Shown here piece by piece: positions 11,106 through 23,584 of a stretch of DNA of 64,000 bases; position 1 is the stretch's first letter; the number at the start of each line of letters is the position of its first letter. This DNA comes from Lottia gigantea. Taxonomy: Eukaryota > Mollusca > Gastropoda > Lottiidae. The position numbers were made by a program, and so were the translations under genes. The stretch is from contig NW_008710427.1 of assembly GCF_000327385.1 (NCBI RefSeq), positions 1,309,352 through 1,373,351 on the forward strand. Reading direction: 5' to 3'. The notes beneath the pieces were generated by a model. That model was given only the letters and a program-made list of their open reading frames with translations. It made no database searches and was not told the DNA's origin.

Positions 11106-13195
11106 CAAATATCTTCTCAGCTTTAGCCATGACTAAGAAATATTGGTTAGAGGTGTTGGTGTAAATTTGATTTTTCATTTCAATAAATACAGGTATTATT
11201 TTATTTGTTTAACTGTTTCCAAAAATAATTCTATAAAAAATTTCTGTACAAAGTTCAACTGTGTTCCAGCAAGAAAAATCAATAATGAAGGTGCTTTTTT
11301 TTCCTTGAATAAACTTATAATAAACATTAGAGTCTGAAATTAGTAAGATCTTCGGTAACATAATAAACAATTCTGCCAAAAATACTGAAACAACCACGTA
11401 AACATGCTGTTTTCTTCTCAAAATATCAGTCAGAGGTGAGCAGGTTATTCAGTTCATGAGGTAAAAAAATATTCTTGACACCTTCAAAGTTTTCTTTAAC
11501 ATTTGTACCATAGAAGGGGGTCAATGATTGTCATAATTCAAGGTATTATTTTAGTATATTGGAATTACAATAGAACTATGTACAGGTAAAAGGAACATGT
11601 CATGTATGATAAGTATTTCTCTCATGTAAGATCGAAAGGTAACGTCTGGTTCTGTGTAGAGGGTTAACCATACCATAGTTCTGACCACCCATGTATTATC
11701 AAATAGTTCAAGATGAATCCTGCATCAATCACCACAGTGCATTACTACTGTCTTCAATATCACATTAGTCTGAGAATTTACAGAAGGGCTAAAAATGGTG
11801 CTTCAAGATGTTCAAACATGAAACTAACACCAAGTGGAATGCACAATATACAATAAATTTCCTACACACAATATTTCTATAAGAAGCAACAATAAACTGT
11901 TATGATTCTCAGGAATAATTTAAGGAAATTGAAACAATAAAAACAGACTTCACTTTCTTATTTCAGCTATCACATTTTAGGATTCAAATCCTAATTTCAG
12001 TTCCCCCTACATTTATGCCCAAAATTTGTAAAAAGACTGGTTTTGTGATATCATAAAGACATTCAATATTTTGTTTAAATTTGTAAATTGATTAAGGATA
12101 GAAAATCTTTATTAAATTTATTCATGTGATGTATGAGCTAATATTTAACTTACCATAACAGCATACTCATGGAAATTTTAGTCAAATATTTCATTGATCA
12201 GAGAGAACTGTTTATTTTCTAGTCAAATTTCCTGCTGCTTTATATATTCATTATTGATTTAGTTTTTTCATACATGTATTTGACATGGTCAAAATGACAC
12301 TCTATCACTTATTTCAACTGGCTGATAACAGGAAATCTTCAACCAATATTCACCATGTTAAAAACTTTTGGCATAAAGAAAACTTATAATTTGATCTTCA
12401 TGTCATGTCAATTGATCACAAGTAAATTACCAACGGTTATATTGTCTCATTAAAGCAAAAATTTGTTGACAACTACAAGGAGATGGCAGATGTGTTCCTA
12501 TCAGATAATTATTTCAATGATATGCCTCAGTATAGGAAGTTCATTTGCAATGACATGAAGGTCAGCTTTTTTGCTCGATTTCATCACTAAGAATCTCAAA
12601 ATATATTTCACTGGTTTCATATTAGAAAACAGCAGGTAAAGTTTCAAACCAGGCTCATTGTCTGATATCCTGTGTGTAGTAGCAACAGCAATCACACATG
12701 TTCAATGCTGGTTTGCTAGATTTGGTGTACACAGCCAGACAAAATGTCATATGAAATGGCAGCCAATGTCTTTACCATTCACCTCATATGACCATTAATA
12801 TTCCAATTGGCGGCTGCACAGCCTCTAGAGACATAGAGTAAAAATTGAGGGCAGACTGTATCAATGGGGGGCTGGGGACAACTGTCGAGGCTGAATTCAA
12901 TTCTTTTGGAAGTCTTTTAAGGAGTGTCAGAGATTGTTCTCTCAATAAAATTTTCGAAAAAATGAATTGATTTGGTTCATTCTAACATTTGGACTAAAAT
13001 GTTTCAAAATTACATTTGTTAAAAATAAAAATGCAAACCCCCTGATTCTAATGGTCAATTTGAACAAGAACAATTGAGGAAATGGCTATATATACTATAT
13101 ATTATACTTATTGTTCTCAAGTACTAGGTTTTTTAGTAATGGTATTAGGCCAACATTAAGTCATAGAAACATTATGTTCTTTTTCAATCTATACT
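11106..13195. other. AT-rich non-coding stretch
   Basis: No gene is supported. The overlapping small frames on both strands at 11143-11421 shadow each other and lack motifs. 12720-12900 is slightly less AT-rich without recognisable content. Confidence 0.55.
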
Positions 13196-13896
13196 AATAA
13201 GATAGCTTGCCAGGCAAGATAATATACGCCCACTGGTAGCTTTGATTTTAAATAAAAATATTTAGCAATACACTAACAATCACCAGTAGGAAATATTCAA
13301 TCTTCAGTCATACACTTCTTTAACTCTTTAGAGCAATACTGAATAATATTGAGTATGAGTTATTGCCATTGTGCTTGAAACGTGTTCAATTTTTAGCTCG
13401 TGAAAACTCTAAAAGGCAAATATTCAATCTTCAGCGCGGGACTGAATAATAAAACCAAGTTTTGTCAAAATCCAGCAAGAATCATGCATTTTAGTGTTTA
13501 AGAGCTAAATTTGAAAGCATTTTCAAGAACAAGGGCAATAACTCATACTTAATATTTTTGGATTTCTGATTTTCAATAGGGTTTATCCTTGGTTGATAAC
13601 AAACACTCATGTCAAGTTTTGTCAAAATCCACCAAGATTGTGCCTTCTAGAGTGTTTACAACCTAAAAATTGAACGTGTTTTCAAGAACAAGGGCAATAA
13701 CTCATACTAAATATTTTTCGATTCTTCTGATTTTCAATAGGGTTCATCCTTGGGTGATTACGAACACTCATACCAATTTTTGTCAAAATCCGTCAAGAAT
13801 TGTGTCTTGTAGAGTGCTTTCGAGCAATTGTGGACGGACCGACGGACATGGGTGACGGCAATATACGCCCCCCCATTTCATGTCGACGTATAAAAA
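13196..13896 (+). mobile_element. Second repeat family, long copy
   Basis: The left end is GATAGCTTGCCAGGCAAG, which contains the palindrome CTTGCC-A-GGCAAG. It is followed by ATACGCCCACTGG. The right end is the 'gtcgacgtataaaaatg' form of the family end. Inside are about three imperfect units built around AGGGCAATAACTCAT, TTCAATAGGGTTCATCCTTG and GTCAAAATCCACCAAGA. Near 13833-13856 the sequence GACGGACCGACGGACATGGG is a short GAC-GG repeat. The open frame at 13670-13855 is made of this repeat and is not a gene. Confidence 0.75.
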
Positions 13897-15711
13897 TGAA
13901 AACTAGAGAATATATTACCTGATATGGCTATAATAAAATAAAAGAGAATGATATTGTTTCAGTGTTTATAAAGATACTTTTAATGACACAGACTAGATCA
14001 AATCTAACAAAGTCACAAAGTAGACAGATTCCATTCAAATAGAATCCTAATGTCTGGAACTTCAAACATTTTCCTACTCAAGCTTTCCACTTGAATTCTA
14101 TGATAAAATCTTTCTTTTATGTATGACTGGTTTTCTTATTACACTAACTTCCAATGTAAGTGATGCATATAATAATACAGATAATAATAATAGGTAAAGA
14201 TCAATTAGAATAACTGTAGGTTCATTATTAATACAATGTGGGGTAAATACTGACAAAGTTTTTGATCTATCTAGTTTACCATTAAAGCCTCGAAATATTT
14301 GGTTTACATATTTCACAGATCTAGATGTGATATTTATATGATATGCCTCAAATTTGTTTGTGCCAAAAATACCAAACAGCAATGTAAGTCATTATCAACT
14401 AACCACCCATTCATCATCGTTAAAGAGATATTTTTGACTATATGCATTTTGTATAGAATAGATATTTTAAAGCATTATTCCCATTTGTATGTATTTTCCT
14501 ATGATGTTCACAAAAATTTTTTAAAAAAATCTTAACAATAAACAGAACCCCCATTTACCATTGTGACATGTTGGAATCAATTCAAAGTGAACACTTGTTA
14601 ATCACCATCATTTTGTTTTCTATCAAAAGATATAGAATGTCAACCATTGTACTATTCATAGAAAGTTTCATTCTACATTTTTACAAATAGTGCATGAATA
14701 ATTCAAGTCTAAGAAGTTAACTGCCTTTTTGGGTTTAAATTGTTATCACATGTTAACATGTTAAATGTTTTAGTTGTGTGCTAATGTACTTTTTATGCTC
14801 AAAAACACTTTAAATGTGTTTTCTTTCAGACACTATATTCAGATGAGGAGAGGTGTCTGATGATTATAACACATTATCTTGTATCTTTAAATGCTATGAC
14901 GATTCAATTATGATAAGAATTGAACATAGGCTTGACATTATTTGATGTTAGAAGAAAGAGAAATATTCACTGGTGGACAACTTTCATTTTTTTATTTTAT
15001 GGTATAGTCATGTAACCTAATTTTGTGCATCTCCTGATATGATAAATAATTAACATGTGCAACCTTGCATGACCTCTCCATTTGCATGTTTTGATAAACG
15101 TCAACCTGCAGAATTTTTCCTATCGTTTCAAAGCCATGTCAAATATAATATCTATTTCTGACATATACAAAATGGCAGATTTCAGTTATTACCAATGTCA
15201 CAATTTTTTAACATTCAAACTTCCTTATAATCCACAGCTTTCAAAGTGTCATCGGCTAGAATATATTCCAGTGAACGAAGTCACGTGACAAACTAGCAGA
15301 TTCCATGTCAAAAAAAAAAAAATTCTATGGAACACAATGTAGGCCATATTATGTTGTTTCAATGAATTTGAGCTATAAATTACTCTTACGTTTTACATAT
15401 CTTATTTTGACAGTCACTTTTTTTTTATAATTCATTGTTTTTTAAAAGAAATGTCATTACTTTTAATGACTTGATATGAAAGATAAACACTAAGAAATGA
15501 TAATTATACCACTGGGTATCCATACAACCTGTTTTTCTCGACTTATTTATAGATCAATCATTTTACATAAAAATAGGTTGTCAAGTTGGTTACTCATGAA
15601 ATGTTTTTTAATTTTGCCGAATTTCGGTGTTGAATTTCGGTTAGACAACTGTATACCTTGGCTGGTGTAGCAGGGTTTACTATTTATTGGTTAGTGCATG
15701 CTACATTTTAG
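13897..15711. other. AT-rich non-coding stretch
   Basis: No gene is supported. The 94-residue minus-strand frame at 14098-14382 and the overlapping plus-strand frame have no recognisable motif. A splice-acceptor-like TTTTCTTTCAG at about 14819-14829 precedes a short open stretch I cannot confirm. Confidence 0.5.
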
Positions 15712-16238
15712 AACAAGATAGCTTGCCAGGCAAGGTAAAATACGCCCACTGGCAGCTTTGTTTGAAAATGAACATTGAAGAATAAGGGCAATAACTCATA
15801 TCAAATAATTTTCCATATTTTTGATTTTCAATAGGGTTCATCCTTGGGTGATAATACACAATTTCACAAAGTTTCATCAAAATCCATCAAGAATTGTGCC
15901 CTGCAGAGTGTTTACAAGCTAAATAATGAACGCGATTTGAAGAACAAGGGCAATAACTCATATTAAATATTTTTCGATATGTCTGATTTTCAATAGGGTT
16001 TATCCTTGAGTGATAATACACAATTTCACTAAGGTTCATCAAAATCCATCAAGAATTGTGGCCTGTAGGGTGTTTACAAGATAAAAATTGAACGTGTTTT
16101 GAAGAACAAGAGCAATAACTCATATTAAATATTTTTTATTTTCAATAGGGTTTATCCTTGGGTGATAATACACAACTTCACCAAGTTTCTTCAAAATCTA
16201 GCGAGAATTGTGGCATGTAGAGTGGGCGTATAAAAATT
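15712..16238 (+). mobile_element. Second repeat family, long copy with 161-bp internal tandem units
   Basis: The left end (AGATAGCTTGCC then ATACGCCCACTGGCAG) and the right end AGTGGGCGTATAAAAA are well preserved and carry the inverted pair ATACGCCCACT / AGTGGGCGTAT. The internal unit starts AAGAA(T/C)AAGGGCAATAAC at 15779, 15940 and 16102, a period of 161-162 bp. It includes TTTTCAATAGGGTT and TCATCAAAATCCATCAAGAA. There is no open frame of note. Confidence 0.8.
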
Positions 16239-16488
16239 CAGTACTATACCAATAACCAAATTATACTCTATATTACTTAACAGAAATATTGTTGTCACGT
16301 CAGTATAACAACACAGGTGCTAAAAGTTTTTCTCAAATAAAATATTTAGATAATGTGTCTACAATAATAATGAAATATTTTCACTGTTAAAATAGATAAT
16401 GTGTCTATGTAGGTAAATGTGAGATTTTTCAAAAATAAATAAACTGACTTTTGAAAAAGATATAAGCCCTTGAAACCTGTAAAATATT

Positions 16489-17100
16489 TGTTACATATAA
16501 TATAAGAGCTACAGATTGGCTATGCGACCAGTTATCCCTGATTATCAGAGACTAGTTTCGTTCGTGTTTGAACTCTTCAGACTGATTAGACTCACCTTGC
16601 GGGGTTCTATTTATACTGTTCATGGTTCGTAAGTATTGGGGTTACCAGGGTGGATTTTTACCGGGGTAACCAGGGTTGATCAGTACCGGGATTGGTTTGT
16701 TCCAAGGTAGGAGGGTTTAAGACTTCACCAGGCAGTCGTGATCCCCTTTCAAAACTCGGAATTTATAACCGCCATGGTAGAAGAAAATCCATCGGCTGAA
16801 AGACAAAGAGTCTACTTTTCCACCAACCAAGTCCGCCAAAGCTAATGCTAAAGAAGTGAACCTATCTATCCCAAGAGGGACACACCTGTCGCCTCTCACT
16901 TCCATTTACCGAGACACTCCAGTCAAAATCTCGACTACCTAATAATCAACAGACTCGACACCAACCCGTACCTAACAAAGTCCACAGCCAATAGGCCCTC
17001 CATTTTGCTCCATTGGATTATCAGTTTGCAAACTTTCCAATGGGATCCATGACAAATCTAAACCTGATTACCCCCACTTCTTTCTTTGTTATTTATTACA
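16489..17100. mobile_element. Candidate solo LTR (fossil)
   Basis: This block of about 610 bp is clearly richer in GC than its surroundings. It starts TGTTACATATAA and ends TTATTTATTACA, i.e. TG...CA ends typical of LTRs. It contains a TATTTATA box near 16610 and CCATTGG-type motifs near 17012 and 17038. No internal retroelement genes lie on either side. Target duplications are not exact, so if it is an LTR it is old. The family cannot be fixed from sequence alone, though a gypsy-type LTR is possible. The minus-strand frame at 16717-16905 lies inside it and has no recognisable domain. Confidence 0.4.
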
Positions 17101-17427
17101 TATATCTACAGTCTATAGGTTTGATAAAGTACTGAATTTATTATATTATGTTTTGTTTCACTACAAGCAGAAAAACAACACAGGAGTATAGACTAGATTA
17201 CTGCAAGTTTCAAAAGCATTTTTCTCACACATGTTTATACATAAAAAAATAGCTTACATTACTGTCATGTCTCCATTAACTTTTGAAACGAATTTGCCAT
17301 AGAAGACTTGAATGTTTGCTTTTCAACCTATTTTCAAAATTTGGGGAATTTGAAAATATATTTCAGGTAAATGGTACTTCATTGCAAGTTATTACAAAGA
17401 TAGGCCTAGAGCCACACGTGGCACAGA
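17101..17427. other. AT-rich spacer
   Basis: Nothing recognisable except GCCACACGTGGC near 17410-17421, a small hairpin immediately left of the next element. Confidence 0.5.
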
Positions 17428-18713
17428 GTGGGACTTTGCAAATGTAGCAAATTGCAAAAGACGCAAAAAATCAACCTTCTACGATAATTACATCACGTGC
17501 AAGAATAGTCTAAAGATGGGAAGTTTTGATTTTTTGGAAGATTGTTATTCCGGAAGTAGACAGACCTCACCAATGAAAGTATCAGAAGATAGCCAAGGTC
17601 AATGGCATTTGACATTGAAAAGGAGATGGTCAACAAAAGTCAAGGTTACGAGATACAAGTCATCAAAATTTTAAAATATATACGGCTATAAAACCGGAAG
17701 TTGAGATAGAACAGCAAATATAAAAGTATAAAAAAATAGCCAATGTGAATGACCTTTAATTCTACAAAAGTCAGGGTCAAAAAAGGTCAAGGTCAAAAAT
17801 TGAACATCTGCAACGCCCACCTCAACTTTTTTGTCATAGGTTAATTCATATTCAAATTGTCCTTTTGTGTTCCAAGTTTCAATGTTCTACATCAAATAGG
17901 TCATAAGATATACACAAGAATCCGAAAAAATTACAGCGGTCCGAAGTTGCGAATTTGGCTGTTTTCAGTCAGCTATAAAACCAGAAGTACAAGTATTAAC
18001 TGATAGCTAAGGTCAATGACCTTTGACCTTATAAAGGTCAAGGACATCAAAGGTCACAATCACGAGATATGACCCTTCAAACTTTGAAAAAATTCAACCG
18101 GAAGTTACCAAAAAGCAAAATCGAAAAACGGCTTCCTACATGTTTTTTTTTTATCTTCTTTCATTTGACACCAAAATCATTTAAATCGGATAAGCCATTA
18201 TGTCTGAATAAAAATCAAATCTTTTCAGAAAAATCAAAATGGCGGCCAAAGTTTTACGTCTGGTCCGGAATTTGTTTTCTTCGTTTTATTGTCATAAACT
18301 TTGTCTACCTATCAAAATAAAATTTTGGACCTATACAAGTTACAACGGAAGTTATTCAACTGGAAGAGAAAATCAATTTCCTGTTTGAACCGGAAGTGAA
18401 ATTGAAAGTTTGACTTTACCATTTTATTTACTTTCTTCAACTGTCTTTGCTCAATTTTTTTCAGATTGATCAGACTAAACGCAAAAAAATTGAAAAAAAT
18501 GCAAAATTTCGCAAAAAAAAATGTCGGCGACAAATTTTTGAATGTGCTATTCTTTTAGATTTTGCCAGTAGATTCCAAAAATGCAAACCCAAAGAAAATC
18601 GACCGAAAAATTCGACTTCTAGAGCTAATTATCTATTCTTGCACATATTGAACTATGGCACTTCCGATATTTGACATTTCGATAACAAATTGGGACTTTG
18701 CAGAAAGTCCCAC
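17428..18713 (+). mobile_element. Hairpin-ended element (copy 2)
   Basis: The left end GTGGGACTTT (17428-17437) is exactly inverted at the right end as AAAGTCCCAC (18704-18713). The right end also forms a perfect hairpin, GGGACTTT (18692-18699) with AAAGTCCC (18704-18711). The core is related to block B of copy 1: AAGGTCA-rich stretches, 'gagatatgacccttcaaac', 'accggaagt', and 'aaaatggcggcc'. It has a different terminal sequence but the same end plan. It carries AGGTCA-A-TGACCT-T-TGACCT at 18010-18029 and TCAAGGTCA at 17787-17795. The frames at 18069-18533 lie in the repeat and look spurious. Confidence 0.65.
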
Positions 18714-21700
18714 AATTAGAAGCAGAATACTAATGTTAATGTCGCAGATGAATATTTTATATATTTGAGCAATTATAGATTTCAAGTCTTTTTTGAAAAC
18801 CTTTGTTGAGGGATATAACAGTAAACTAAGGAATTTCATAAATTCCCTGTATGATTAGCAATGTAAAATATGGATGACTGAATGAATATAATACAAATAA
18901 AAATATGACACGAATTTGAATTGATCTTGAATCTATGAATGTTTTAAAGGAAATATCAATTAATGAATAGCGTAAGGTTTTTGTCCCTAATGAACACAAA
19001 ATTTGAATGTTATTTTTTCACAATTTTTACATCTTTGAATATGCTAAGTCATTCAAAAAATATCATTGCCTTTACAACCAATCTTTCTTCAGAAACTCAA
19101 CCATAAAGATTCAGACAATGCTAAAATTTGTGTTTCTGTTTTAATCCTATTAACCTGAATATTGGACACATGTAATTCATGGATATAGAAGATGTAAAGA
19201 TGATATCAGACAGTTAATCCCTCTCTATTCACCTGGACAATGTTTACATCCGTACATCTATATTTATCTTCACAATCAAACATAGTCTCAATTTCTTTGA
19301 CAAGCTGTAGAAGGAAAAGAGCTTCTTAGATCTAAAGATCAAATATATACAATGTTTTTGTTGTTCAAGATCATTCCTCTGAAAAGGATAGACCACCAGT
19401 GAAGTAGTCCATAGACAATTGGCAGAATAAAAGTAATCAAATGAGAAACTAAAAGTATTAGATGTTGACACTGTATATCAAGATGTCCACATTTACAAAA
19501 TACAATAGATATCATATTTTAAAATTTCTTTATCAAAATCAGACTAGATGTAGAATGATTTAGCTTTTTCTTTCCAATAGTTCCATTTATTGGTGTAAAA
19601 ATTCATAAATAGAATGTATAGTACTTAGTTTGTTTGAATTGCAGACACAACAAGGAAGTAAATGGGGACTAAAATATGTCAGATTATTCTAATTGTGGTA
19701 TAGAAATGTCGGAATGAGGGTGTATAAAAAAAATTGTGAAAATTATAGGATACTTTTAATGTTGAACAATAAATTATGGGCAACAGGCGTACAAAAGTAA
19801 AAAAAACCAGGTTCAATCAATGCTAAACTGACTTCAATTTTATCCTGGGGAATCCCTCTAGGGAGAGAGTAAGTCCATAAATTAACATGTTTATGTCATG
19901 TTGTGGAGTGTAAGAATTCATTAAGTATTGTAGTGAGTACAATAATCAACAATTAATATAAGATATATCACAATCCACTGTATAACAATCACAAGTTATC
20001 AGATCAGTTAACACGTCTTTAATTAATATCACAAACCTCCCACTGTCACATCAACTACTGTATCATTTTGGTGATTTATCATAGCAGTGCTTGATTAACT
20101 GGACATTAATGTATTTTAATTCTTATCTGTAGTAAAGTTTCTACATGTGCTCTCTTTAGGATTGGGAATTACCAGGCAATATTTCAAATCATTTCTGGTT
20201 ATAAGTTCAATGTTGAGTTTCTTGCTGCAAGAGGGGCAATAGAATATAGCAATATTCATTAAAATCTTAATGACACTACCAATTCTACATCCCCTACTTC
20301 TGTAGAGTCTTCACTGAGTCACTGAGTTTCATACAAGCTACTGGATGATATTACTAGAATAGCATCAGATCTGTCAGCCATAGAAATTCAGATGATGTAC
20401 AATATGATCATGAAACTGATATTATATAAGAATGTTATATCTGGAGACAATTTATATGACTGAAAATGAATTAAGGTGACTGAAAATGAATTGAGGTAAC
20501 TAGAAATAAATTGAAAAATATTATCATCATTCTAGTAAATAAACTTGTCATGTTCAATGAAATCTTGGAAATTGATGTTAATACGATAATGAGAGTTTCA
20601 GTCCCATAAATATCAGGTTAAATATTTAAAACAAAGTGTGGGTGAAACATACAACACAGGAGTGGAAATAAAGCTTTGAGTAATATTGGCCTTGGGGCTC
20701 ATAAAGAATGTATAAGTACCATCATTACTGTATTTACCTTGGGTCTTAAAAATACCACTGTTTCAGTTCAAGATAAAAATTTCTTTCTGAAAAGGATAGA
20801 AATTCTATGTGTCAATGAATTAATGAATTCAGTTGAATGATCTAAATTAATGGAGCTCCATGCTTCTTCGGTGCTTTAGCATTCTTAACAATATGATGTA
20901 TTTTTATATCTTAACATCCAGTCAGTAAATATAAAAACAGCACCAATGATATGTTGTGAGAAGCCACGTCAGATCATGAAATTTGAAAGATTTTCATGGA
21001 ATATCACTTAAATTATTCATCAAGTAAAAAGCCAAAAGTATAGAAAATATATATCAAATTTCCAAGTTCATACAAAAGTTTTCATCAAAAATTCATAAGA
21101 AAATAAATACACATACAAACATATATATTTCATTTCAACAAACAAAGTTTAAAACAAATCTCCAATACAAAATATAATGTATCTTCTACATATAAAAAAA
21201 CTATAGAATTATCTGAAAGATGTACAATGACCTTTTTCTGGCTTCTACTGACCTTCTATAAAAATCGTTTAACTATGTTCTGATCTAATTTAAAATGTAT
21301 TTCTTCTTCTTAACCCAATCTTCTATTAGATTTGAAAATTCAAACATAAAAGGCCTGCACAAATTATCTTCCCTTTTTTTTCACATTCAACATCTCTGTC
21401 TATTTAAGTATCACAATCGTTGACAGAACACATATTCCTTTGTGAAGAAGAAATTCAATTTAAAGGCTTAACTGGTTATTTCAGAATCAACTTTCAGCTT
21501 GGAATAAAGTTAGAGTGATCAAGAGAAGAAGTTACCAGTTGAAAATTACAGATTTCACAAAAGATAAACCTCCCTTAATGACAAGTCTTAGAAATCTAAA
21601 TCTAAAACATTCTAAATAAATAGTATTCTATAATTTCTTGGTTACTGGATAAGTTAACCTTATCGGAAAAAATTTCACATCATAAAACTTGTCATTTCTG

Positions 21701-21728
21701 ACAAAAAACATATACATCACTTCTATTT
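18714..21728. other. AT-rich non-coding stretch
   Basis: No supported gene. Three copies of a 20-21-bp unit (CTGAAAATGAATTGAGGTAA type) occur at about 20458-20515. Small frames near 18633-18839 and 19244-19471 have no motif. Confidence 0.55.
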
Positions 21729-21880
21729 GAAATGAAATGGAATAAATGGAGTTTTCTATTTGAAAGTAGTCAGTAACCAAGGCCCTGTGTGCTTCAGTCT
21801 GTGAGTGTTAAAATCCCTCGACAATTGGAAAGAAAATTAGGTGCAGAAAAGTAGGATGTAAAGGTCCATTCATTTCATTT
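21729..21880. mobile_element. SINE tail fragments facing each other
   Basis: AATAAATGGAGTTTTCT at about 21740 is a minus-orientation tail of the SINE family. 21803-21880 (ATCCCTCGACAATTGG, then GTAGGATGTAAAGGTCCATT) is a plus-orientation tail with CATTTCATTT at its end. Neither retains the tRNA-like head. Confidence 0.5.
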
Positions 21881-22470
21881 AAATCTATTTGGAACAATAG
21901 AAATGCTTGCTGACAGTTAAATATTTTGTAATACAGCAATCTTCATCATTTAGTTCACCAGCAACATGAACGGAAGAGGAAATAGAAAGTTTATTTATTA
22001 AATCAATCCTTGTTGATTGATGTAATGTTTGAAATTTGATTAAGGAATAAATGCTGTAAAGAAATGGTTAAGTGTTTATTTGTAAATGATGAAGATAAAG
22101 GAAGTTCTCTTTCACAAAAAGACTAACAGTAAGTTTTTATATTAAAAAACGAGAGAAAGATGAAGAGAAAGGATATTTAATTATGTTTTACTAATTTAAT
22201 CTAAGAAATCTAGAGGTAAATTGGTAATAAATGATTATTCTTGATCTTGTTACTTTCGCACTTTACACACATTGCCACCAAAGGATACAACCACACAATG
22301 GAATTGCTAAATTTGACTTAAGAAAATTACTGTTAAAAAATAATTTGCAATTTCAACAAGATTCAGAAATATTTTCAGAAACCAAATCTGTACATCATTA
22401 TATATACCATATACACCAGGAGTGCATTCAGCCATGAGTAATGGTAAAATATTGGCTCAGGTAGTCTGGC

Positions 22471-22520
22471 NNNNNNNNNNNNNNNNNNNNNNNNNNNNNN
22501 NNNNNNNNNNNNNNNNNNNN
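22471..22520. other. Assembly gap of 50 N
   Basis: Fifty unresolved bases. The length is probably a placeholder. It lies about 310 bp left of a minisatellite, a place where assemblies often break. Features reported across this point should not be assumed contiguous. Confidence 0.98.
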
Positions 22521-22834
22521 CAAACTAGATCTACACACATTCAACCAGATCCCAGATTTTATTACATGACCTCATCTTAAAAAAAACGGCAGAATTACAG
22601 TTGGGACTTAATTCACATTCTATTACAGAGTAGCATTAGCATATATTATCATTCATATCTTTGAAATCAGAAGGGAATGGACTGCAATTGTTTAATGATC
22701 AATTTTGCATTAGTTTCAGTGATCAAAATAAGATGGTTGAGTTAATCTATTATTCTATCAGACTATCCTATATTTATATATCATTGGTTATTCCATTGCA
22801 ATTATATACATATTAAAACAGACACACAAATTGT

Positions 22835-23550
22835 TATCATATATTCTCATCATATAAAACAATATTCCTGTATATAACAATATGCTTCTTACATATAACA
22901 ATATTCTTATCATATATAACAATATGCTTCTTACATATAACAATATTCTTATCATATATTACAATATGCTTCTTACATATAACAATATTCTTATCATATA
23001 TAAAAAAAATGCTTCTTACATATAACAATATTCTTATCATATATTACAATATGCTTCTTACATATAACAATATTCTTATCATATATAAAAAAAATGCTTC
23101 TTACATATAACAATATTCTTATCATATATTACAATATGCTTCTTACATATAACAATATTCTTATCATATATAAAAAAAATGCTTCTTACATATAACAATA
23201 TTCTTATCATATATTACAATATGCTTCTTACATATAACAGTATGCTTCTTACATATAACAATATGCTTCTTACATATAACAATATTCTTATCATATATTA
23301 CAATATGCTTCTTACATATAACAATATTTCCATCATATATAACAATATTCTTATCATATATAACAATATGCTTCTTACATATAACAATATTCTTATCATA
23401 TATTACAATATTCTTATCATATATTACAATATGCTTATCATATATAACAAAATGCTTATTATATATAACAAAATGCTTATCATATATTACAATATTCTTA
23501 TCATATATAACAAAATGCTTATCATATATTACAATATGCTTATTATATAT
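22835..23550 (+). repeat. 21/42-bp AT-rich minisatellite
   Basis: Two 21-bp half-units, AATATTCTTATCATATATAA-C and AATATGCTTCTTACATATAA-C, alternate for about 34 half-units. Their order is irregular towards the right, where the first type dominates. Because 21 is a multiple of three, both strands stay open and give 7-residue periodic open frames (22837-23040 minus, 23179-23571 plus). These are not genes. Confidence 0.93.
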
Positions 23551-23584
23551 ATCATAATGTTCTGCTGGTGATTAAAAAATATTT

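Noticed and set aside
14098-14382. 94-codon minus-strand frame with a hydrophobic stretch
   Set aside because: No recognisable motif, AT-rich codons, and a plus-strand frame overlaps it. The length is within what chance gives in 64 kb.
14819-14860. Possible micro-exon after TTTTCTTTCAG
   Set aside because: The open part before a possible donor is only about 23 bases and has no partner exon in view.
16717-16905. 62-codon minus-strand frame
   Set aside because: It lies in the candidate LTR block and shows no domain. The better composition comes from the GC-richer block.
23179-23571. 130-codon plus-strand frame of Leu/Ile/Tyr/Asn
   Set aside because: It is a 21-bp tandem repeat read in frame (seven-residue period).
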